Assembly (NCBI RefSeq): GCF_031454135.1
Contig: NZ_JAVDQF010000001.1
Span: 1,426,001 to 1,490,000, forward strand
Direction of reading: 5' to 3'
Source: Arthrobacter russicus
GTDB lineage: Bacteria; Actinomycetota; Actinomycetes; Actinomycetales; Micrococcaceae
Length of the DNA: 64,000 nucleotides
Notes under the pieces: model-generated
What the model was told of the DNA's origin: nothing
What the model saw: only the letters and a program-made list of their open reading frames with translations
Database searches by the model: none
In this document: positions 15,514-25,390 of the stretch, in pieces
How the letters are laid out: each line of letters opens with the position of its first letter
Numbering within the stretch: the stretch's first letter is position 1
Position numbers and translations under genes: made by a program

Positions 15514-16048
15514 AGCTGAGCTCCTCCTGAAGTTGCCACACGCCGTCGGCGTCGTGTTCGTACAGTCCCATGCTATCCACAGTGAATTCCGCTTGATAGG
15601 AACTGAGCCGGCGCTGCGCCTCATCCATGCCGAGTTCGGAAATGTCGTGCGCCACCGTGACGTGCGGATGGAACGGGAAAGGCAAGTCCCTGGCCAAGGG
15701 GCCACGTTGTAGCAGACCGTGCAATCGGACGCATTCGTCGAAGCCCACCACCACGTTCAGGTAGACCACCGGGGAAACCGGTCGGAACCCTCCGGTGCCG
15801 CGCAGCTCCACCCGGAAACTGCGCTGCTCCGCGGCCACCGCCCGGACGTGCTGCAGCACCGCCGGCCAGTCTTCGGCCGGGGTGGTGGTCACCAAAGTGA
15901 TGTGCGCCGGGACCACTTCGGCCAGCGGGTCGCCGAAGGACGCCCGCCAACCGCGCAGTTCGCTGGCGTAAGGCTCCGGCAACGCCACCACGACGCCGAC
16001 TGACCGGACCGGTCCGGTCGAGCCGCCTTCCGCTCCGGATTCCACCAT
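15485..16048 (-). CDS. 2'-5' RNA ligase/2H phosphoesterase family protein
   Basis: The 187-aa cytoplasmic protein has two HxT motifs, H49-I-T (VPAHITLVT) and H129-V-T (PHVTVAHD), spaced as in LigT-like 2H enzymes that act on 2'-5' or cyclic phosphate ends of RNA. It follows trpS by 5 nt and overlaps yihY, so it is in a likely trpS-2H-yihY operon. Association with trpS is recurrent in actinobacteria as far as I recall, but the substrate is unknown. Confidence 0.85.
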   Translation of the reverse strand: MVESGAEGGSTGPVRSVGVVVALPEPYASELRGWRASFGDPLAEVVPAHITLVTTTPAEDWPAVLQHVRAVAAEQRSFRVELRGTGGFRPVSPVVYLNVVVGFDECVRLHGLLQRGPLARDLPFPFHPHVTVAHDISELGMDEAQRRLSSYQAEFTVDSMGLYEHDADGVWQLQEELSFGGPEKSET

Positions 16049-16053
16049 TTGCG

Positions 16054-17139
<1,086 letters not shown>

Positions 17140-17997
17140 TCAGCGGATGGTGTAATCGACGACGAGCGGCGCATGGTCGGACCATCGGGTGTCATAACTG
17201 GCGGCCCGGTCAACCACGACATTGCCGGCCTGTTCGAACAAACCCGGGGTGGCCATCTGGTAGTCGATCCGCCATCCGGTGTTGTTGTCGAAGGCCTGGC
17301 CGCGCTGCGACCACCAGGTGTACGGGCCTTCCACCTCGCCGGCGACCTCGCGCTGCACGTCTTTCCAGCCCAGGCCGCCGTCCACGCCCAATTCGCCGAA
17401 GAACTTGTCGAAATAGGCCCGCTCTTCCGGCAGGAAGCCGGCGTTCTTGACGTTGCCTTTCCAATTCTTGATGTCCAAGGTCTTGTGGCCGACGTTCAGG
17501 TCGCCCACCACCAGCGCATAGTCGCTGTGCTCGGCCAGCTCCGGCAGCCGGGTGAGCATCACCTCGAGGAACCGGTACTTGTCCAGCTGCTTGGGGGTGT
17601 CGACTTCGCCGGAATGCACGTAAGCGCTCACCACCGTCAGTTGCTTGCCGTCGGAGAGCCGGTAATCGGCCTCGACCCAGCGACCGGTCGTGGCGAAGTA
17701 CTCGTCGCCGATGCCGATCCGGGTGGCAATCGGCTGCAGTGAGTCTTTGCGTGAAGCGATCAGCACTCCGGCGCGGCCCTTGTCCGCGGCCTCGGCGTGC
17801 AGCACGTGCCAATCCGCGGCGAGGAAGCCGTCCACCACCTCGTCCGGCGCACGGACTTCTTGCAGGCACAGGATGTCGACGTCTCGGCTGGCCAGCCAAT
17901 CGGCCATGCCCTTCCGGTACGACGCACGGATTCCGTTCACGTTGACCGAAGCCACACGAACGGCATTGACAGCCTTTTTCGAAGTCGAGGTGCTCAC
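17140..17997 (-). CDS. xthA: Exodeoxyribonuclease III
   Basis: AP endonuclease/3'-5' exonuclease of base excision repair. The protein (about 285 aa) has the ExoIII order of motifs: VNGIRAS near the N-terminus, LCLQEVRAP with the metal-binding Glu, VVSAYVHSG, VVGDLNVGHK with the catalytic D and N, and the terminal YDTRWSDHAPLVVDY with the general-base DH pair. GTG at 17997 is the preferred start; a TTG 21 nt upstream is the alternative. It lies just upstream of trpS on the same strand. Confidence 0.92.
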   Translation of the reverse strand: MSTSTSKKAVNAVRVASVNVNGIRASYRKGMADWLASRDVDILCLQEVRAPDEVVDGFLAADWHVLHAEAADKGRAGVLIASRKDSLQPIATRIGIGDEYFATTGRWVEADYRLSDGKQLTVVSAYVHSGEVDTPKQLDKYRFLEVMLTRLPELAEHSDYALVVGDLNVGHKTLDIKNWKGNVKNAGFLPEERAYFDKFFGELGVDGGLGWKDVQREVAGEVEGPYTWWSQRGQAFDNNTGWRIDYQMATPGLFEQAGNVVVDRAASYDTRWSDHAPLVVDYTIR

Positions 17998-18040
17998 CCG
18001 ATCCACTTTACCCGGCAATCAGGCCGAGTCTATTCCCGGC

Positions 18041-18613
18041 CTATTCTTCGACGACAGTGCCGGCGAGCGGCTCGTCGGGGCCGGCGCCGGCGCCGGATTT
18101 GCCGGGTTTCCGGGATTCGCCACCGATCATGTCCCGGCCGTTGTGCGCGGTGATCTGAATCGTTTCCAGCGCTCGCTCGATGTAGTCCCAATTGGCGCCA
18201 GCCCCACTGGAGCCGTGCAGTGTCGTCAAGGCCTTGCTGATTTCGCCGGCCTGCACCTGGATGATTTTGAAACTGTGGTCGAGTTTCATGTCCCGGGCTC
18301 CGTCCGCCGGCGCGCTTTCGGCGACCAGCCTGGTGCCGGCGTCGTCGGCTTGCTGGTTCTGCTCCAAACCGGAGGTGGCCCGGCGCACTTGTTCGGCACC
18401 GAAGCGTGCTGCTTTGTAGACCCCTATGTACACCAGAGTCGCCAAAATCAGCCAGGCCAACGCGATCACTGCGATGAACCAGCCCAATACCGTGTTGTTG
18501 TTCGCGGCCAGCACCAGGGCGATCAGGAAGACCACCGCGAGGATGAGGGGCCCGACGGCGGCCAATCGGCCCGGACGTTTGCCAGAAGTCTGAGAGGATC
18601 CCAAGGAGAACAT
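18041..18613 (-). CDS. Unknown membrane protein with two N-terminal helices
   Basis: A 190-aa protein. Residues 18-38 and 43-66 form two hydrophobic helices (PLILAVVFLIALVL, WFIAVIALAWLILATLVYIG). About 110 soluble residues rich in Ala, Glu and Gln follow, including an amphipathic stretch IIQVQAGEISKALTTLHG. The C-terminus is Gly/Pro/acidic. I recognise no named domain. The ATG at 18613 is the best available start, but its upstream GGAAG is too close to be an ideal ribosome site. It ends 43 nt upstream of xthA on the same strand. Confidence 0.7.
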   Translation of the reverse strand: MFSLGSSQTSGKRPGRLAAVGPLILAVVFLIALVLAANNNTVLGWFIAVIALAWLILATLVYIGVYKAARFGAEQVRRATSGLEQNQQADDAGTRLVAESAPADGARDMKLDHSFKIIQVQAGEISKALTTLHGSSGAGANWDYIERALETIQITAHNGRDMIGGESRKPGKSGAGAGPDEPLAGTVVEE

Positions 18614-18705
18614 GCTTCCATTGTCGCAAACCGGCCACGGCCGGCGGCCCGCTTCCGCGCCGGGCGAAACCCGGGTTCTGCCGCAACCGCCCGCTGCGGT
18701 CAGCG

Positions 18706-19290
18706 CTACCGCCGGACCGGAACCGTCGGGCTTGCCGATTCCGGCTTCGGCTTGACCATCGGGCCGAAGACGAACCAGAGCCCCACGATGAACCAAGCGC
18801 GGCCGATCGACCACCAGAGCATTTCCTGGGCCCGAGGATCGGCGAAAAAGACGATCAGCGCCAAGGACACCGCGGAGGCGATCGCCGCGGCAGCCACCAC
18901 CCGGTACCACTCCTGCCACAAGGCGCGGTGTTTCGCCGCTCCGTAACGAGGCTTGGGCTGCGGCGGCGGACCGCCCGCGAAGCGGTGCGCGAAACGGACG
19001 TCGACGTACCTGACCAGGGCCGGGCCGAAGGCCACGCTCACGCCCAAATAGTATGCAGCCGCGATATGCACCCAACCCAGTTCCGCACCCCGGGACATGT
19101 CGATCGCCACCGCGACCAGCAGCACCACGTCGATGAGCGGGATCAGGGCCAGGATCACGCTGCTGGTGCGTCTGAGCCGAAGCAAGTAGCGGACGGCCAG
19201 GCCCAGGAAGAGGACCACCCAGAGTGCGATTTCGCAGCCCACAATCACCGCGACGATCGGATTTTCGGCGACGAACTCCGCGATTTTCAT
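18706..19290 (-). CDS. Unknown multi-pass membrane protein
   Basis: A 194-aa protein with five or so predicted membrane helices: residues 11-30, 38-58, 67-85, about 130-147 and 158-177. A basic cytoplasmic loop (VDVRFAHRFAGGPPPQPKPRYG) lies in the middle. The ATG at 19290 overlaps the stop of the preceding small membrane gene in ATGA, so the pair is translationally coupled and may act together. I recognise no family. Confidence 0.72.
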   Translation of the reverse strand: MKIAEFVAENPIVAVIVGCEIALWVVLFLGLAVRYLLRLRRTSSVILALIPLIDVVLLVAVAIDMSRGAELGWVHIAAAYYLGVSVAFGPALVRYVDVRFAHRFAGGPPPQPKPRYGAAKHRALWQEWYRVVAAAAIASAVSLALIVFFADPRAQEMLWWSIGRAWFIVGLWFVFGPMVKPKPESASPTVPVRR

Positions 19291-19532
19291 TCCGGATCCG
19301 CAGTCTGCTTGGGCGCGCGCCGGCCGAGCAGCGAAATCCCGGTGTCCGCCAGCCAGACGATGCTCCAGATCCGCGACGTGTTGGCGACCCACAACTGGTC
19401 GTCAATCGAGGCGAAGATCGAATTGACCGGCAGCCGGCCATTGAGCACCTCCCAGGGCCAGGAAAAGCCGATGATCGCGAAAACGATCTGGGCGGCGAAG
19501 AAGACCACGGTGTGGATGAGCCAATGTTTCAT
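19287..19532 (-). CDS. Small membrane protein coupled to the downstream membrane gene
   Basis: An 81-aa protein with an N-terminal helix (TVVFFAAQIVFAIIGF), a loop containing WPWEVLNG and ASIDDQLWV, and a second hydrophobic segment (IWSIVWLADTGISLLG). Its TGA overlaps the ATG of the 194-aa membrane protein by 4 nt. No family is recognised. It is divergent from the histidine kinase gene, with 126 nt between starts. Confidence 0.65.
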   Translation of the reverse strand: MKHWLIHTVVFFAAQIVFAIIGFSWPWEVLNGRLPVNSIFASIDDQLWVANTSRIWSIVWLADTGISLLGRRAPKQTADPE

Positions 19533-19658
19533 GCTTCCAGCCTCTGCCTCGGGGCGCAGGAGCGCATCGGCCAGCAGCAGGAGCTCCGGGTCCTACCTTT
19601 GCAGGACCACGGCCCGGAACTGCTTGTCCCGGGCCCCGGGGCGCGGCACAATCAAAAG

Positions 19659-20858
19659 ATGATCCGACGGCTGCGCGAAGTGCTGAGCGAGATCCCCGGC
19701 CAGGATTTCGGCACTGCGCTGTTTTATCTGCTGCTCGCGGCTGCACTGCAGTCCGCCGGTTTGCGTTGGTTCGGCGGCTTCGAAATCGATCTGTTCCCCG
19801 GACTTGAGCTGTGGCCGGCGGCGCTGCTCCTGGGCAGTTGCGGCATCGCCCTGCGCAGCACCAGGCCCGCGGCGATGATCGCCACGGCCTCCGTTGCGGC
19901 GGTGCTGCTCACCCTGGACGACGCCGGAATCGCCGCACTGCTGCTGCTCTTCGAAGTGATCTTCACCGGCACCCGTTATGCCGGGCCGCGGCTGAGCCGG
20001 GCCATCCGGGTCTTCGCGGTCGCGATCAGTGCGTTGTCGGTGCTCGCTGCGGCATTCGCCGGGAACGGCTGGCAACCGGCCCTGATCGTCGGGTTGCAGG
20101 CCGTGGTGGCGTTTTTGACCCCGATGTGGTGGGCTGCCAACGTCCGCCAGCAGGAACAGATCGCCGAGGTCGAACAGCAGCGGGCCAGGCAAGCCGAGCT
20201 GATGGTCCGCCAGGAACGGGAGCTCTCCCGGCTCGATCTGCAACTTTCGGTGGCCCGGGAACGCGGGAAAATGGCCCGTGATCTGCACGACGTGATCGCC
20301 GGACGGCTTTCCGCGATCGCCTTGCAGAGCGAAGCAGCATTGCGCTCCGCGGATCCCGCACTGCGCGGCGAAGTACTCAGGGCTTCCCGGGAAACCTCGT
20401 TGAAAGGCTTGGCCGATATGCGCCAGATGATCGATGTGCTGCATACCGGCGAAGACCGCCGGGACGCGCCAGGGAGCGCCGGAGGGTTGGATTTGGGCGC
20501 CGAACTGCGGGCCCTGGCCGAAGCCAGCCGGGCCGCGGGAAACCCGGTGGAATTGCTCGTCCGGATCCCGGAAGACCTCGGCTCGGCAGCCTCGAGCACG
20601 TTGTACCGGATCAGCCAGGAAGCGCTGACCAACGCGAACAAACACGCACCCGGACAGCCGGTCACGGTACGGTTGGATGCCGATCCCGGAGCTGCACTGC
20701 TCACCGTGGAGAATCCGCTGGTCCAAGCCGCGGAATCCGGGAACCGGCAAGGCTACGGCTTGGCGAACATGGCCGTCCGGGCCGCCGAACTGGGTGGCAG
20801 CTTTTCCGCAGACGCCGCCGGCGACCGCTGGCGGGTCGCCGTGCGGTTGCCCAGGTGA
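19659..20858 (+). CDS. Two-component sensor histidine kinase (NarL-type partner)
   Basis: The 399-aa protein has about five membrane helices in residues 15-160 and a coiled linker (QEQIAEVEQQRARQAELMVRQ). The HisKA_3 dimerisation box ARDLHDVIAGRLSAIALQ follows, with H210 as phosphorylation site, and then an HATPase domain with QEALTNANKHA (N-box) and GYGLANM (G-box). There is little extracellular sensor loop, so the signal is probably sensed in the membrane. The last 4 nt overlap the response regulator start (GTGA). The start site has only a weak ribosome signal. Confidence 0.9.
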   Translation: MIRRLREVLSEIPGQDFGTALFYLLLAAALQSAGLRWFGGFEIDLFPGLELWPAALLLGSCGIALRSTRPAAMIATASVAAVLLTLDDAGIAALLLLFEVIFTGTRYAGPRLSRAIRVFAVAISALSVLAAAFAGNGWQPALIVGLQAVVAFLTPMWWAANVRQQEQIAEVEQQRARQAELMVRQERELSRLDLQLSVARERGKMARDLHDVIAGRLSAIALQSEAALRSADPALRGEVLRASRETSLKGLADMRQMIDVLHTGEDRRDAPGSAGGLDLGAELRALAEASRAAGNPVELLVRIPEDLGSAASSTLYRISQEALTNANKHAPGQPVTVRLDADPGAALLTVENPLVQAAESGNRQGYGLANMAVRAAELGGSFSADAAGDRWRVAVRLPR

Positions 20859-21517
20859 ACCCGGTGATTTCGGTCTTGCTGGCCGACGACCACGCGGCGA
20901 TCCGGCAGGGCCTGCGGATGATCCTGTCCCAGGACCCCGGAATCGAGGTGGTCGGCGAGGCCGGCGACGGGGCCACCGCGGTGGCGATGAGTCGCAGTCT
21001 GCGCCCGGAGGTGGTGTTGATGGACATCCGGATGCCCGGCATGGACGGCATCGAAGCCACCCGGCAGATCAGCGCGGCCGGAACCGCCCGGGTGCTGATC
21101 CTGACCACCTTCGACCTGGACGACTATGTGCTGGGCGGCTTGCGGGCCGGGGCTGCGGGGTTCTTGCTGAAATCCGCTTCCGCCGAAGCGATCATCCAGG
21201 GCATCGGCAATGTCGCAGCCGGCGACGCGGTGCTCGCTCCCGAAGTCACCCGGACGGTCATCGAGAAGCTGGTCTCTGCTGCCGCGGCGGAACCCCGGCC
21301 CGAAGCCCGGACGCCGCAAGGACTAGCTGAACTGACCGCCCGGGAACTGGACGTGCTGCGGGCGGTCGGCGCGGGCTGGACGAATCAGCAGATCGCGCGC
21401 CGGCTCGGCATCGCGGAAACCACGGTGAAAACCCATCTGTCCCGGATCTTCGGGAAACTGAATCTGGTCTCCAGGGTGCAGGCGGCGCTTTTCTGCGTGG
21501 AACACGGACTCGGTTAG
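20855..21517 (+). CDS. NarL/FixJ-family response regulator
   Basis: The 220-aa protein has a receiver domain with acidic DD at 11-12, phosphoacceptor D57 in LMDIRMPGMDG and K108-type lysine in FLLKSAS. A LuxR-type helix-turn-helix follows (LTARELDVLRAVGAGWTNQQ, then TVKTHLSRIFGKL). It is translationally coupled to the kinase gene. Its TAG overlaps the TAA of the convergent MFS gene (sequence TTAG). Such pairs in actinobacteria often control envelope or drug-export genes; the target here is unknown. Confidence 0.93.
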   Translation: MNPVISVLLADDHAAIRQGLRMILSQDPGIEVVGEAGDGATAVAMSRSLRPEVVLMDIRMPGMDGIEATRQISAAGTARVLILTTFDLDDYVLGGLRAGAAGFLLKSASAEAIIQGIGNVAAGDAVLAPEVTRTVIEKLVSAAAAEPRPEARTPQGLAELTARELDVLRAVGAGWTNQQIARRLGIAETTVKTHLSRIFGKLNLVSRVQAALFCVEHGLG

Positions 21518-22971
21518 GCCTCGGATTCCGCGGAACCGCGGGCCCGGACGAAGCCCCAGCCCACCAGAGCCGCTGCCAACCCGGTCAGCGAGAGCCCGGC
21601 AATCGTGATCGCGGCACGGAACTCGCCGTATTGCTGCGGGTTCCAGTCCGGGCTGACAATGCTCCCGTTGAAGATCACGGCGAGCAGAGTACCGGTCAGC
21701 GCGATGCCGACTCCGGTGGCGACCTCGCTGGAGGTGTCGACCAGCGCCACGCCGATCGTGGTCCGGTTCTCCGGCAGGCCTTTGAGCACATTGGTCGCAG
21801 CGACCACACCGTTCACCCGCAGCCCGGCCGCGACGAGCGCCAATGCGACGGCGATCCAGAAATAGCCGAAACCACCGAACAGGCCGTAGACGGCAAGCCC
21901 GACGACGACTGCCGCGGCACTCAGCCAGGCGGCGCGGCCCAGACCGACCCAGCGCACGAACGGGCTGACGAAGACGCCGCCGGCGATCAGCACGACGACC
22001 TGCGGCAGCAGACCGAGCGCGGCCAGGGCCGGCGGCCAACCCCACTCCAGCTGGAGTTGCAAGGTCACCAGATAGCCCAGGCCGGCGGTGGCTAGTCCGG
22101 TCGCGGCCTTGAACGCCAAGCCGCTCGATACCAGAGGCCGGGCCACCAGGGTCAGGTCGAGCATGGGGTAACGTGCGGAACGCTCGCGCAGCACGAAGAG
22201 CACCGCAGCGACCAGCGCGGCAACAACCGCGATCCACGGCAGTGCCGATCCGGAACCTTCGTTGACGAACAGGGTCGGCGCGACGAGCGCCAGCACGATG
22301 GTCACGGTGCCGAGGATCGCACCGCCGACGTCCACCGGATCGCGGTGCAGCTCAGCCGGATCGTCAGTCGCGATGCCGCTGCGCACACCGATGATCGCGA
22401 GCAGCGCGATCGGCACGTTCACCAGCAGCAGGACTTGCCAGGGCGCGACCGCCAGGACCAGCCCGCCGGCGGTCGGGCCGATCGCGAGTCCGATCAAGCC
22501 CACGGTGGAGATCAGCGTCAAGGCGCGCACCCGCAGGCCGTCGTCCTGGAACAACCGGAAAGCCAGCGCCATCGAGCCCGGCGTGGTCATCGCTGCGGCC
22601 ACGCCCATCGCGACCCGGACTGCGATCAGCTGCTCCGCAGTGCTGACGAACGCCGTCGCCAGGCTGGCCGCGGCCAACAGCACCAGTCCGATCAGCATGA
22701 TCCGGCGTCGGCCGAACTTGTCGGCGATCACACCGAAGACCAGCATCAGACCGCCGAAAACCACCGCATAGGCACCGGTCACCCATTGCAGGCCGGTGGT
22801 CGAGGCCTGCAACTCACGGCCGATCGTGGGCAGCGCCACGTTGAGGATCGAGTTGTCCAGCATCTCGAACAGGAACACCGCGGCAAGACCGGCAAGCGCA
22901 ACCCAGACCTCGCGCAACGATTGCGGCGGGCCGGCCACGGGCTTCGATTGGATTTCAGACTGGCTGCTCAT
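21514..22971 (-). CDS. MFS drug transporter, DHA2 (14-helix) family
   Basis: The 485-aa inner-membrane proton antiporter has motif A (GVIADKFGRRRIML) after the second helix and motif C-like residues (GLIGLAIGPTAGG). The N-terminal helix LDNSILNVALPTIGREL is typical of EmrB/QacA exporters. ATG at 22971 is preferred over two nearby starts because GGAAGGA lies 7 nt upstream. It is divergent from a TetR gene, and three identical-type palindromes (23022-23071) lie between them, so it should be derepressed when the TetR ligand is present. Confidence 0.92.
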   Translation of the reverse strand: MSSQSEIQSKPVAGPPQSLREVWVALAGLAAVFLFEMLDNSILNVALPTIGRELQASTTGLQWVTGAYAVVFGGLMLVFGVIADKFGRRRIMLIGLVLLAAASLATAFVSTAEQLIAVRVAMGVAAAMTTPGSMALAFRLFQDDGLRVRALTLISTVGLIGLAIGPTAGGLVLAVAPWQVLLLVNVPIALLAIIGVRSGIATDDPAELHRDPVDVGGAILGTVTIVLALVAPTLFVNEGSGSALPWIAVVAALVAAVLFVLRERSARYPMLDLTLVARPLVSSGLAFKAATGLATAGLGYLVTLQLQLEWGWPPALAALGLLPQVVVLIAGGVFVSPFVRWVGLGRAAWLSAAAVVVGLAVYGLFGGFGYFWIAVALALVAAGLRVNGVVAATNVLKGLPENRTTIGVALVDTSSEVATGVGIALTGTLLAVIFNGSIVSPDWNPQQYGEFRAAITIAGLSLTGLAAALVGWGFVRARGSAESEA

Positions 22972-23021
22972 CGGCATTCCTTCCAAGAGCGGTGGTGCGG
23001 AGTGGTACCGGCATCATCGAC

Positions 23022-23071
23022 GAACATTGTTCTAGAATTACGAACACTGTTCTATCAATGGAACATTGTTC
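23022..23071. promoter_or_regulatory. Triple TetR operator array
   Basis: Three 11-bp palindromes GAACANTGTTC occur at 23022-23032, 23042-23052 and 23061-23071 (centres T, C, T), spaced 20 and 19 nt apart. They lie between the MFS start (22971) and the TetR start (23100). The spacing of about two helical turns places all three on the same DNA face. Confidence 0.85.
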
Positions 23072-23099
23072 GTGTCAAGCTACACTGGAAGGCATGAGT

Positions 23100-23873
23100 G
23101 TGGATCCCAAGCAGCGCCGGGCCGCCCGGCACGCGCAACCGGCCGCGGCAACCGCCCGGCAGCCCCGGCGGAACACGCCAATCACCGTTGAACGGATCAC
23201 CGATGCCGCTCTGGAGATCGTCGCCGGCAAAGGCTACGAGGCGATGACCATGCGCAGCGTGGCCGGTCTGCTCAATACCGGCCCCGCCTCGCTCTACGCC
23301 CACGTGGTCAACAAAGCCGATATCGATGAGCTGATCATCGGCCGACTGTGCAGCCAACTGGTGCTGCCCGAGCCCGACCCGGCAGCTTGGCGGGAACAGA
23401 TCGTGGACGTCTGCACCCAGCTGAGGGACCAGTACCTGAACTACCCGGGCATCTCCCGGGCCGCACTCTCCATGGTGGTCACCGATCTCGACGTCTTGCG
23501 GATCAACGAAGGCATGTTGGCGATCCTGCTCGCCGGCGGCATCGATCCGCAGACCGCAGCCTGGGCGATCGATGCGCTCTTCCTCTACGTGGGCGCTTAC
23601 GCATTGGAGATCGCGCTCTCGGCGCACCGGCGGAGCGAACTGAACGAGGGCTGGGTGTTGAGCAACGACGAGCGCGCCGAGTTGGTGCAGCGCTTCAGCG
23701 CCCTGCCCGCAGCACGTTTCCCGAACACCAGCCGCTATGCAGCAGAGCTGACCTCGGGCGACGGGCACCAGCGGTTCGATTTCACGCTGGGCTTGATCGT
23801 GGACAACCTCGACCGGCCCCGTCCCGGTCAGTCCGGCGAGTCCGGCGAGTCCGGCGAGTCCGCCCAGCGGTAA
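23100..23873 (+). CDS. TetR family transcriptional repressor
   Basis: The protein (about 257 aa) has a basic, Ala/Arg-rich N-terminus of about 30 residues and the TetR DNA-binding domain (ITDAALEIVAGKGYEAMTMR, then PASLYAHVVNKADIDELI). A helical ligand domain follows. GTG at 23100 has GGAAGG 7 nt upstream. An ATG 6 nt earlier (23094) is also possible but would sit only 1 nt from that sequence. The C-terminus ends in a three-fold Gly-Glu-Ser repeat encoded by a 9-nt tandem repeat shared with the convergent gene. It likely represses itself and the MFS pump. Confidence 0.9.
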   Translation: MDPKQRRAARHAQPAAATARQPRRNTPITVERITDAALEIVAGKGYEAMTMRSVAGLLNTGPASLYAHVVNKADIDELIIGRLCSQLVLPEPDPAAWREQIVDVCTQLRDQYLNYPGISRAALSMVVTDLDVLRINEGMLAILLAGGIDPQTAAWAIDALFLYVGAYALEIALSAHRRSELNEGWVLSNDERAELVQRFSALPAARFPNTSRYAAELTSGDGHQRFDFTLGLIVDNLDRPRPGQSGESGESGESAQR

Positions 23874-24469
23874 CCGAAGTCGCCGCGGTATTCGTAGAGC
23901 AGCCCCAACTGCGGTTGGCTCAAGCGCATCGAAACCTGCTGCCGGCCGGTCTCGGCATCGAAGCGCTCAGTGATCTGCACGCCGGGCGACACCGCAGCGG
24001 GAATCCTCAACCAGCCCCAGGGAACCCGGAGCCGGACCCGCGAGCCGGTCAGCCGCATCGCCCCGTCGCGGGCCTCGACGGTCAGCGACACGGCCAGCCA
24101 GCCGTGTTTGCCCAGGCAGTCGGTCAGCGATCCATCCGCTTCCACGGCGATCGAATCCGGCATCACCTTGCTGCCGTTCCGGAAGTGGAAAGTCCGGGTC
24201 GCGGAGAGCGTCGCGCGTCCCCGGCGGTCGTGACCCGGTCGGTTGCATACCTCGAAGGGGACCCGCTGCTGCCATACCGGGAACACGATCCCTTCCCGCG
24301 CCAGCAGCCACAGCACCGGCCAGAGCCAGCGCCGCGGCGTGCCGACCTGCTGGAAACTGCCCCGGCCCAGACCGACTTTCCCGTCCGGCAGCGCACCGAA
24401 ATAGCCCGCCAACCCGGCATCCAGCTGTGGCAGCACGTCCGCTGCCGCGAGTTCCCAGACCGACGCCAT
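23828..24469 (-). CDS. DUF4166 domain protein
   Basis: The 213-aa protein has the pattern I associate with DUF4166: GRGSFQQVG, a WLWPVLWLL stretch, FPVWQQRVPFEVCNRPG, FHFRNGSKVMPDSI, LTDCLGKHGWL, and a final LGLLYEYRGDFGYRW. The function of this domain is unknown; it is sometimes fused to saccharopine-dehydrogenase-like proteins. There is no signal peptide. Its 3' end overlaps the convergent TetR gene by 46 bp, and its C-terminal SPDSPDSPD tail is the complement of that gene's tandem repeat. Confidence 0.75.
   Translation of the reverse strand: MASVWELAAADVLPQLDAGLAGYFGALPDGKVGLGRGSFQQVGTPRRWLWPVLWLLAREGIVFPVWQQRVPFEVCNRPGHDRRGRATLSATRTFHFRNGSKVMPDSIAVEADGSLTDCLGKHGWLAVSLTVEARDGAMRLTGSRVRLRVPWGWLRIPAAVSPGVQITERFDAETGRQQVSMRLSQPQLGLLYEYRGDFGYRWADSPDSPDSPD
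23831..23861. repeat. 9-nt tandem repeat coding on both strands
   Basis: GTCCGGCGA is present three times plus a partial GTCC. On the plus strand it encodes the SGE repeat at the TetR C-terminus. On the minus strand it encodes the SPD repeat at the C-terminus of the DUF4166 protein. The unit length keeps both frames intact whatever the copy number. Confidence 0.9.
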
Positions 24470-24535
24470 GGTCCGAGCTTAGGCCGGCCGGTAGGGAATT
24501 TTTGAACCATTGCCGGGCTATTGCGGACTGCCCGA

Positions 24536-25390
24536 TTATTTGAGGAAGAGCTTGCGCAATCTGGACGTGGTCAGGATCAATCCGAGCACGGTCATCACCA
24601 CGTAATACAGCAGGTGCCCCGCGGTGCCCCAACCGATCACCCCGGCACCGAGCTCGCGCAGCAGCTCGACCCCATGCCACAGCGGCAGAGCCTGGATGAT
24701 CCACTGGACTGCTTCCGGGTAGACCGAGAGCGGGTAGAAGGTCGCGGAGAACAAGAACATCGGCAACATCACGAAGTTGATCCAGTCCATGCCTTGGAAA
24801 CTCTTGATGAAACTCGTGATGCCCATCCCGAAGCTGGCAAAGCCGAAGGCGATGAACACCGAGGCCGGCACCATCAACAAGGCCAAGGGCGAGGTCACCA
24901 GGCCCATCGCGGCCATCACGATGGTGAATCCGGTCGCATAGACGAAACCGCGCAGCAGAGCCAGGAAGATCTCGCCCAGGGCAACGTCCAACGGCCCCAG
25001 CGAGGTGTAGAGCATGCCTTGGTAGAGCTTTGCGAAATTCATCTTGAAGAACACGTTCCAGGTGGAATCGTAGACCGCGCCGTTCATCGCCGAGGTGGCC
25101 AGCAGCGCCGGGGCGATATAGGCGGCGTAACTGATCTGCTGCCCGCCCGGACCGGTCACCGCGCCGACCAGCGAACCGAGCCCCACGCCCATCGACAACA
25201 GATACAGCACCGGTTCCACGAAACCGGAAAGCATCACCAACCAATTGGTGCTGCGCGTGGCCAAGAGTCCGCGGGCGATCACCGACCTGGCATTGCCGGA
25301 ATACAGCGCACCGAAGCTGCCCCTGCGGTTCGCCACCCGGGCGGCCGCGGAATCCGCTGCGGATTCCGTGCCGGACAATGCCGCGCTCAT
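24536..25390 (-). CDS. ABC-2 type exporter permease (DrrB/NodJ-like)
   Basis: The 284-aa membrane protein has six predicted helices and the ABC-2 signature region, including QGMDWINFVMLPMFLFSATFYPLSVYPEAVQWI before the last helix. The ATG at 25390 overlaps the stop of the paired permease (ATGA). Two different permeases plus one ATPase suggest a heterodimeric channel, as in DrrAB/NodIJ-type exporters of drugs or lipo-oligosaccharides. The exported substrate cannot be read from sequence. Confidence 0.87.
   Translation of the reverse strand: MSAALSGTESAADSAAARVANRRGSFGALYSGNARSVIARGLLATRSTNWLVMLSGFVEPVLYLLSMGVGLGSLVGAVTGPGGQQISYAAYIAPALLATSAMNGAVYDSTWNVFFKMNFAKLYQGMLYTSLGPLDVALGEIFLALLRGFVYATGFTIVMAAMGLVTSPLALLMVPASVFIAFGFASFGMGITSFIKSFQGMDWINFVMLPMFLFSATFYPLSVYPEAVQWIIQALPLWHGVELLRELGAGVIGWGTAGHLLYYVVMTVLGLILTTSRLRKLFLK

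Noticed and set aside
15485-16048. Linking the small 2H protein near trpS to the phosphodiester system
   Set aside because: It is in a housekeeping operon with trpS and yihY and differs in length and motif context from the operon-borne 2H protein, so shared function is not supported.
18041-19441. A 466-codon frame covering three small membrane genes
   Set aside because: Only its C-terminal 190 codons look like a protein; the rest is a shadow of two other membrane genes with better starts and helices.
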